Assembly: GCF_011516635.5 (NCBI RefSeq)
Contig: NZ_CP096255.1
Span: forward strand, 3,966,501-4,030,500
Origin: Bradyrhizobium barranii subsp. apii
GTDB lineage: Bacteria; Pseudomonadota; Alphaproteobacteria; Rhizobiales; Xanthobacteraceae
Direction: 5' to 3'
DNA length: 64,000 nucleotides
Shown: positions 59,589 through 64,000 of the stretch, piece by piece
Position numbering within the stretch: the stretch's first letter is position 1
Layout of the letters: each line of letters begins with the position of its first letter
Translations under genes and position numbers: made by a program
The notes under the pieces: generated by a model
Database searches by the model: none
Seen by the model: the letters and a program-made list of their open reading frames with translations, nothing else
What the model was told of the DNA's origin: nothing

Positions 59589-60461
59589 CTAGATCACATC
59601 CGCCAGCGAATGCCCATGCAGCTCGATGTTGAGCCCTTGCATGCCCATGTCGCTGATCTCGCCGCCCATCGCCTTCAGGCTCTCCTCGCGGATCAGTGAC
59701 ATCAATCCGCGACGCAGCGCCAGGAATTCCGAGGACATCATCATCGATTGCTGCCGCGGCCGTTCCAGCGGGATCGGGATTTCCGCCTTGATCGAGCCGG
59801 GGCGGGCGGTCATGCAATAGACGCGGTCGGAGAGGAAGATGGCCTCGTCGATGTCGTGGGTGACGAACAGCACCGAGATCTTCAGCCGTTGCCACATGTT
59901 GGTGAGGATCTGCTGCATGATGACGCGCGTCTGCGCGTCGAGCGCGCCAAACGGCTCGTCGAGCAGCAGCACCTTCGGTCCCGTCGCGAGCGCGCGGACG
60001 ATGCCGACGCGCTGCTTCATGCCGCCGGACAGCTTCTCCGGATAGTGCTTCTCGAAGGCCTCGAGCCCCGCGAGCCCGAGCAGCGTGCGCGCCGCGCGCT
60101 CGCGCTGGGAGCGCGCCATGCCGCGCATCTTCAGGCCGAACTCGACGTTCTCCCGCACCGTCTTCCACGGAAACAGCGAATATTGCTGAAACACCATGCC
60201 GCGCTCGGCGCTGGGGCCATTCACACGCTCGCCGTCGACCGTGACTACACCGGTGGTCGGCTTGAGGAAGCCGGCGACCGCATTGAGCAGCGTCGACTTT
60301 CCACAGCCGGAGGGCCCGACGATCGAGACGAACTCGCCGGGTTTCACATGAATTTGCGTGTCGGTGACGGCCTGAACCGGCCCCTCGATGCTTTCATAGC
60401 TGAGGGAGAAATTCCTGACCTCGATATGGCCCTGCGGTGCTTTGGTCAGAATTTCGTTCAT
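59589..60461 (-). CDS. ABC ATPase, nitrate/sulfonate/taurine type
   Basis: A 290-residue ATPase of the SsuB/TauB/NrtD branch: Walker A GPSGCGKST (about 45-53), Q-loop VFQQYSLFPW, signature KLSGGMKQRVGIVRAL, Walker B VLLLDEPFGALDAQTR and H-loop FVTHDIDEA. Start 60461 overlaps the permease stop by four bases (ATGA). It is the third gene of a substrate-binding/permease/ATPase operon. Confidence 0.92.
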   Translation of the reverse strand: MNEILTKAPQGHIEVRNFSLSYESIEGPVQAVTDTQIHVKPGEFVSIVGPSGCGKSTLLNAVAGFLKPTTGVVTVDGERVNGPSAERGMVFQQYSLFPWKTVRENVEFGLKMRGMARSQRERAARTLLGLAGLEAFEKHYPEKLSGGMKQRVGIVRALATGPKVLLLDEPFGALDAQTRVIMQQILTNMWQRLKISVLFVTHDIDEAIFLSDRVYCMTARPGSIKAEIPIPLERPRQQSMMMSSEFLALRRGLMSLIREESLKAMGGEISDMGMQGLNIELHGHSLADVI

Positions 60462-61369
60462 TTCAGCCTCCACGGCATCACCAACTGCCCGGCGCCCCTG
60501 ATAAGCAGGCTCGATCCAAGGCCAAGCACGCCGATCGCAATCATGCCGAGCGCGATGTCGGCATACTGGACAAGGGAATAGGCCTCCCAGGTGAAGTAGC
60601 CGATGCCGTATTGACCCGAGATCATCTCGGCGGCGATCAGCGATACCCAGGCCACGCCCATGCCGACGGTGAGGCCGGTGAAGATGTGCGGCATCGAAGC
60701 CGGAAAATAAACCTCGCGGAAGATCGACCGTTCTCGCGCGCCGAGACATTGCGCGGCGCGCACCAGCACGGGATCGACGAGCGACATGCCATGCAGCGTG
60801 TTGACCAGGATCGGGAAGAACGCCCCGAGGAAGGTGATGAAGACGATGCTCTGCTCGTTGGTCGGCCAAAGCATGATCGCCATCGGCACCCAGGCGATTG
60901 CCGGGATCGGCCGCAGCACCTCGGCGACCGGGAAGATGATCTCGTGCACCAGCTTGAAGCGGCCCATGATCAGGCCGAGCGGCACGCCGACCACCGCTGC
61001 GAGCGAGAAGCCGAACAAGATGCGCCGGCAGCTCAAGAGGATGTGCAGCAGGAATTTGGGATCGTGGATCGCCTTGGTGAAGCTCGCATAGACCGCCAAC
61101 GGCGAGGGCACGTTGGTGAAGCGCACGAAGAATACCACGCGATAGGTCGTGAGCAGGTGCCAGACCAGCAGGAAGGCGAGCAGCGATATGATGCCGATCG
61201 CCGTCGCGCGTAGCCCCGCCCGATTGAGCCGGTACCAGCGCAGCGCGAGCGTGCCGAAGGAAGGCGGTGTCGCGGGCGGGGAAGGGGCCGGCACGGGGCC
61301 CGCCTCGGCGATTGCGGTTGCTGCCGGCATGCTGTCCTCGGGATGTCTGGCGAGGGCTGGACTGCTCAC
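60458..61369 (-). CDS. ABC permease, nitrate/sulfonate/taurine type
   Basis: A 303-residue permease with a Pro/Ala-rich N-terminus and about six to seven hydrophobic helices. The EAA loop is RAAQCLGARERSIFREVYFP (about 205-225), followed by ASMPHIFTGLTVGMGVAW. The start is placed at GTG 61369: GTGA overlaps the binding-protein stop and GGAGG lies six bases upstream; an ATG at 61330 would give 290 residues. Confidence 0.88.
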   Translation of the reverse strand: MSSPALARHPEDSMPAATAIAEAGPVPAPSPPATPPSFGTLALRWYRLNRAGLRATAIGIISLLAFLLVWHLLTTYRVVFFVRFTNVPSPLAVYASFTKAIHDPKFLLHILLSCRRILFGFSLAAVVGVPLGLIMGRFKLVHEIIFPVAEVLRPIPAIAWVPMAIMLWPTNEQSIVFITFLGAFFPILVNTLHGMSLVDPVLVRAAQCLGARERSIFREVYFPASMPHIFTGLTVGMGVAWVSLIAAEMISGQYGIGYFTWEAYSLVQYADIALGMIAIGVLGLGSSLLIRGAGQLVMPWRLK

Positions 61370-62787
61370 GTCTTGCCTCCGCCGACCGCCGCCTTCACCG
61401 CGTCGTCGAAGCCGAGCACCTTGCCATTGATCTTGGCGGCATAGCCTTCCGCGTCCTTCTTCAGCAGGAACGGCGCGACCTCGCCGTTGCCGACCGCGAA
61501 GAAGGCCTGGTCGGCGAACAGCTTGATGCCGCGCGTGGTGTCGAAGACGTAGGCGACGTTGATCTTCTTGCCCTTGGCCTTGTAGTCGGCATAGGCCCCT
61601 AACGTGCACGCTGCGGACGCAAACGGCAGGATGCCGGCTTCGTCGACCCAGACCTCGCCGGCCTTGCGCGGGTCGGTGATCGGCTTCTTGCAGAACGAGT
61701 CTTCGCCCGTGATCTCGTAATTCCTGGTGCTCGCAAGCTGGGCGTCATAGTCGAGCTTCATCTCGGCATAGGCCTTGCGGATGTAGGAATCATCGACCCA
61801 CTTCTTCGGATCGAACTCCTTCATGCGGCCGAGATTCTGCAGCACCTTGACGTCGGTCGCGGCTGCATCGATCAGCGCCGGCTTCACCGTGGGATCGGTG
61901 GTCATGTTACCGCTGGGACCGAGGAAGATGTAGACGACTTCCTTGTTGATGCCGGTCCACTCCTGGATCTTTTCGGCCGCGAGCTTCGGATCGTCGCGCA
62001 GCCACTGGTTGGCGGCGATCAGCGCCTTGAAGTAGGCAACGACGACCTCAGGGTATTTCTCGGCGAAATCGGTGCGGACCACGATGCCGTGGAAGGTCGG
62101 CAGGTTGGTCTCAACGCCGTCAAAGATTTTTCGCGCGAAGCCGCGGAACGGCAGCAGCTCGGCGAAGGGGACGAAGTCGGCGTGCGCGTCGATCTTCTTC
62201 TCCTGCAGATTGGTCGAGCCGACCTCCGGGCTCTGGCTGACGAGCTGGAAGAAGTCGGAGGCGTAACCGCGGTCCTGCATCGCCTTCAGCACCATGCCGT
62301 GCGCGGCCGAGCCGAACGGCACGCTGACGAGCTTGCCCTTGAGATCGGCGAGATCGTAGTAGGGCGAGTCCTTGTGGACGACGAGCCCGTTGCCGGAGCC
62401 GGACAGGCTGTAAGCGGCCACGCCGATGAGGCGGCTCTTGCTCTCCGGATTGCTCTCGAAGGTGAAGCCGTTCACGATCAGCGGATAGTCGCCCATCATG
62501 CCGATCTGGAGCTTGTTCGCCATCATCGCGTTGGTGACGGGCGGGCCGGAGGTGAAATTCTGCCACTCCAGCTCGAACTTGATATTGGCGTATTTGCCGT
62601 CCTTCGGCAGATATTTCTCGAGGAGATGCAGCTGCCGGATGACGACGCCGGCGGTCACCGTGTTGGTCGTGGTGTCCTGCGTTCCAATGCCAAGGGTGAC
62701 GGTTTCCGCCAAGGCCGGCTGCGCAAGGAGTAGCGCCAGCGAGGTGACCGACATCGCGATCGAGAGCGTGGGAAGATGGCGGACCAT
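61366..62787 (-). CDS. ABC substrate-binding protein with NosL-like C-terminal domain
   Basis: A 473-residue periplasmic protein. Signal peptide: residues 1-27. The NMT1/TauA-type binding domain covers about 30-340 (LGIGTQDTTTNTVTAGVVIR, IGMMGDYPLIVNG, LVSVPFGSAAHGMVLKAMQD). The last 110 or so residues are unusual: SFCKKPITDPRKAGEVWVDE, ACTLGAYADYKAKGKKINVA, YVFDTTRGIKLFADQAFFAV and KINGKVLGFDDAVKA follow the order of NosL copper-chaperone domains, with C residues that could bind metal. The start at 62787 (GAGGATGAGA) is preferred over an ATG four codons upstream. The substrate may be a metal complex or a sulfur/nitrogen compound. Confidence 0.82.
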   Translation of the reverse strand: MVRHLPTLSIAMSVTSLALLLAQPALAETVTLGIGTQDTTTNTVTAGVVIRQLHLLEKYLPKDGKYANIKFELEWQNFTSGPPVTNAMMANKLQIGMMGDYPLIVNGFTFESNPESKSRLIGVAAYSLSGSGNGLVVHKDSPYYDLADLKGKLVSVPFGSAAHGMVLKAMQDRGYASDFFQLVSQSPEVGSTNLQEKKIDAHADFVPFAELLPFRGFARKIFDGVETNLPTFHGIVVRTDFAEKYPEVVVAYFKALIAANQWLRDDPKLAAEKIQEWTGINKEVVYIFLGPSGNMTTDPTVKPALIDAAATDVKVLQNLGRMKEFDPKKWVDDSYIRKAYAEMKLDYDAQLASTRNYEITGEDSFCKKPITDPRKAGEVWVDEAGILPFASAACTLGAYADYKAKGKKINVAYVFDTTRGIKLFADQAFFAVGNGEVAPFLLKKDAEGYAAKINGKVLGFDDAVKAAVGGGKT

Positions 62788-62952
62788 TCTCATCCTCATT
62801 CGGTTGGATGTGCTGTGGTTGCCATGATTGGGTGAGGCCGCGGGCAGGGCAAATCCGGAGTGACCGTCGCAGTCGATTAGTTGCCGGGAAAAGCTGATTG
62901 CATACTCCTTGAGCAGTCCTGCACTATAAAGCCGCTTGCCTGTGCATCGACC

Positions 62953-63726
62953 CTAGTCGCCGTTCTGGCCGCGCATCTCCTCGAGAGCGTCGGCCCGGCA
63001 CACCACGATCTGCGAGCGCTTGGTGACGATGATTCCCTTCTCCTGCATCCGTTTCAGGCTGATCGTGACCCATTGCCTGGTCGCGCCGACCATGTGGGCG
63101 ATGTCGGCATGGGTGAAGGCCGCCGCGATCACCCGGCCGTCGGCATCCTCGACACCGTAGAGCTCGACGAGGTGCAGCAGCAGGTGCGCGAGGCGCTGGG
63201 TGATCGAGCGTGTTCCCAGCATCTGCGCCAGCGCCGAATAGCATTTGCCCTTGAAGGTGAGGCCTTCAATGAGGCCGATGGCGAGGTTCGGGATCTCCAC
63301 GGCAAGGGACCGCAGCTCCTTTCCGGGCAGGTGCACGACGCTGCAATTGCTGGATGCGACGCCGGACCATTGATGCACGGTGCCCTCGAACACTTCGGGT
63401 CCGCCGACGAAATTGCCGACATGCCAATAGGCCAGCGTGATCTCGCGTCCGAGCGGCGAAGTGTAGAACACGCGGATGCGGCCGCTCTCGATCAGCCAGA
63501 TGCCGTCATGCTTGCCGCCCTGGCTGAACAGCGTCTGGCCGCGGTTGAGCACCTTTCGCCGGCCCTGCTTCAGCACCAGCTCCCGCTCGCGCGGCGACAG
63601 CTTGTCCATCAGCGGCGGCGGTCCGCCGATCCATTGCTGGTTCTCGGTCAGCAGCAGCGAGGAGCCTCCGGCAGGCCGGACCGTTGCGGGAACCGTCCCG
63701 CGAACCACATTGGCCGCCTGCAACAT
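62953..63726 (-). CDS. Crp/Fnr-family regulator
   Basis: A 257-residue regulator with an N-terminal cyclic-nucleotide-binding-like barrel (residues about 55-170: LFSQGGKHDGIWLIESGRIR, TLAYWHVGNFVGGPEVFEG) and a C-terminal helix-turn-helix (HADIAHMVGATRQWVTISLK). The barrel lacks the FNR cysteines near the start and an obvious RxS nucleotide motif, so the ligand is unknown. ATG 63726 has CCGGAGGCAGACG. It lies 165 bp upstream of the ABC operon in the same direction and is a likely regulator of it. Confidence 0.87.
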   Translation of the reverse strand: MLQAANVVRGTVPATVRPAGGSSLLLTENQQWIGGPPPLMDKLSPRERELVLKQGRRKVLNRGQTLFSQGGKHDGIWLIESGRIRVFYTSPLGREITLAYWHVGNFVGGPEVFEGTVHQWSGVASSNCSVVHLPGKELRSLAVEIPNLAIGLIEGLTFKGKCYSALAQMLGTRSITQRLAHLLLHLVELYGVEDADGRVIAAAFTHADIAHMVGATRQWVTISLKRMQEKGIIVTKRSQIVVCRADALEEMRGQNGD

Positions 63727-63787
63727 CGTCTGCCTCCGGAACGTTCAAATCGTTCTAAAGAGGAGCAATGTCCGTGCCAGCTTTACT

Positions 63788-63898
63788 CCGCTGTCGTCGC
63801 CCGGCCTGACCGGGCGACCCAGTATTCCAGAGGCAGCAATGGGTTATGGAGAGGCCGCGGCGTACTGGATTCCCCGCTTTCGCGGGGAATGACAGCGG
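63788..63898. repeat. Intergenic palindromic element, family G
   Basis: CCGCTGTCGTCGCCCGGCCTGACCGGGCGACCCAG at the left contains an inner hairpin, and ends mirrored at CCCCGCTTTCGCGGGG...GACAGCGG. Outer arms CCGCTGTC and GACAGCGG. Confidence 0.75.
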
Positions 63899-63920
63899 AG
63901 CAAGGGGAACGGTCGAGGCC

Positions 63921-64000
63921 CTACCGCCCCGCCAAGCTCAGCAGATACGGCTTCGGATAAATCCCCCTGTTATGCCCATCCGAAAACGAGATGTTCAGCC
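63921..64000 (-). CDS. DUF971-domain protein, C-terminal end
   Basis: Only the last 26 codons lie in the window; the gene continues past the right edge. The visible end, LNISFSDGHNRGIYPKPYLL then SLAGR, is the closing strand and DGHxxGIYxxxYL motif of DUF971 proteins (also the N-terminal part of gamma-butyrobetaine hydroxylases), associated with iron-sulfur cluster handling. Family assignment is from this short motif alone. Confidence 0.72.
   Translation of the reverse strand, partial: LNISFSDGHNRGIYPKPYLLSLAGR

Noticed and set aside
1..64000. CRISPR array
   Set aside because: Repeats found are dispersed palindromes, not regularly spaced identical direct repeats.

Overview
The window looks like a chromosomal stretch of a high-GC alphaproteobacterium, most likely Bradyrhizobium. 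This rests on the coding style (GGAGG ribosome sites, frequent 4-nt ATGA overlaps), several families of intergenic palindromic repeats I associate with that genus, small secreted proteins of DUF1236 type, and a catabolic gene content typical of it. No tRNA, rRNA, CRISPR array or phage module was seen.

Layout. 1-9.2 kb: partial CDF metal exporter, quinone-oxidoreductase-like MDR and nitronate monooxygenase pair, small secreted or coiled-coil proteins, a FAH hydrolase/ketopantoate-reductase-like pair and a CBS-domain protein. 9.4-12.8 kb: two OxlT-type oxalate/formate antiporters and a 45-codon microgene. 13-22 kb: Hsp70-like protein, SRPBCC and DUF2147 proteins, a DUF2975/XRE pair, cold-shock protein, a complete IS701-type element and bioB. 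22.3-28.6 kb: oxalate core (frc, oxc, a GntR/FCD regulator and a divergent NDP-forming acyl-CoA synthetase). 28.8-39.2 kb: IclR regulator, tctCBA tricarboxylate-type transporter, NYN protein, an interrupted adenine deaminase, and the glyoxylate-to-glycerate genes gcl-hyi-glxR. 39-46.5 kb: small proteins, a split thiamine-diphosphate decarboxylase divergent from a 2-hydroxyacid dehydrogenase, an orphan flagellar-rod-like protein, GNAT and an Orn/Lys/Arg decarboxylase. 46.5-50.3 kb: three-subunit molybdenum hydroxylase with a frameshifted large subunit. 50.4-52.8 kb: Lrp regulator, alanine dehydrogenase, DsbA-like isomerase. 52.9-57.8 kb: Baeyer-Villiger-like monooxygenase, a scrambled tetR, and a decayed liv ABC operon. 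58-64 kb: YeiH-like exporter, a nitrate/sulfonate/taurine-type ABC transporter whose binding protein carries a NosL-like tail, a Crp/Fnr regulator and the end of a DUF971 gene.

Main system. Six copies of a 17-bp inverted repeat (TGGCAT-N5-ATGCCA and variants) lie upstream of the CBS protein, both antiporters, the microgene, and twice between gntR and the acyl-CoA synthetase. I read this as one GntR-controlled oxalate regulon: import oxalate/export formate, activate to oxalyl-CoA (Frc, perhaps also the NDP-forming ligase), decarboxylate (Oxc), with gcl-hyi-glxR nearby to assimilate glyoxylate.

Several genes are broken by small lesions: an in-frame ochre in ade, an in-frame amber in livF, frameshifts in two genes, and in tetR a precise 85-bp internal inversion next to a deletion joining tetR, livH and livM. 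These may be real decay or sequence/assembly errors; the inversion restores a perfect reading frame when flipped back.
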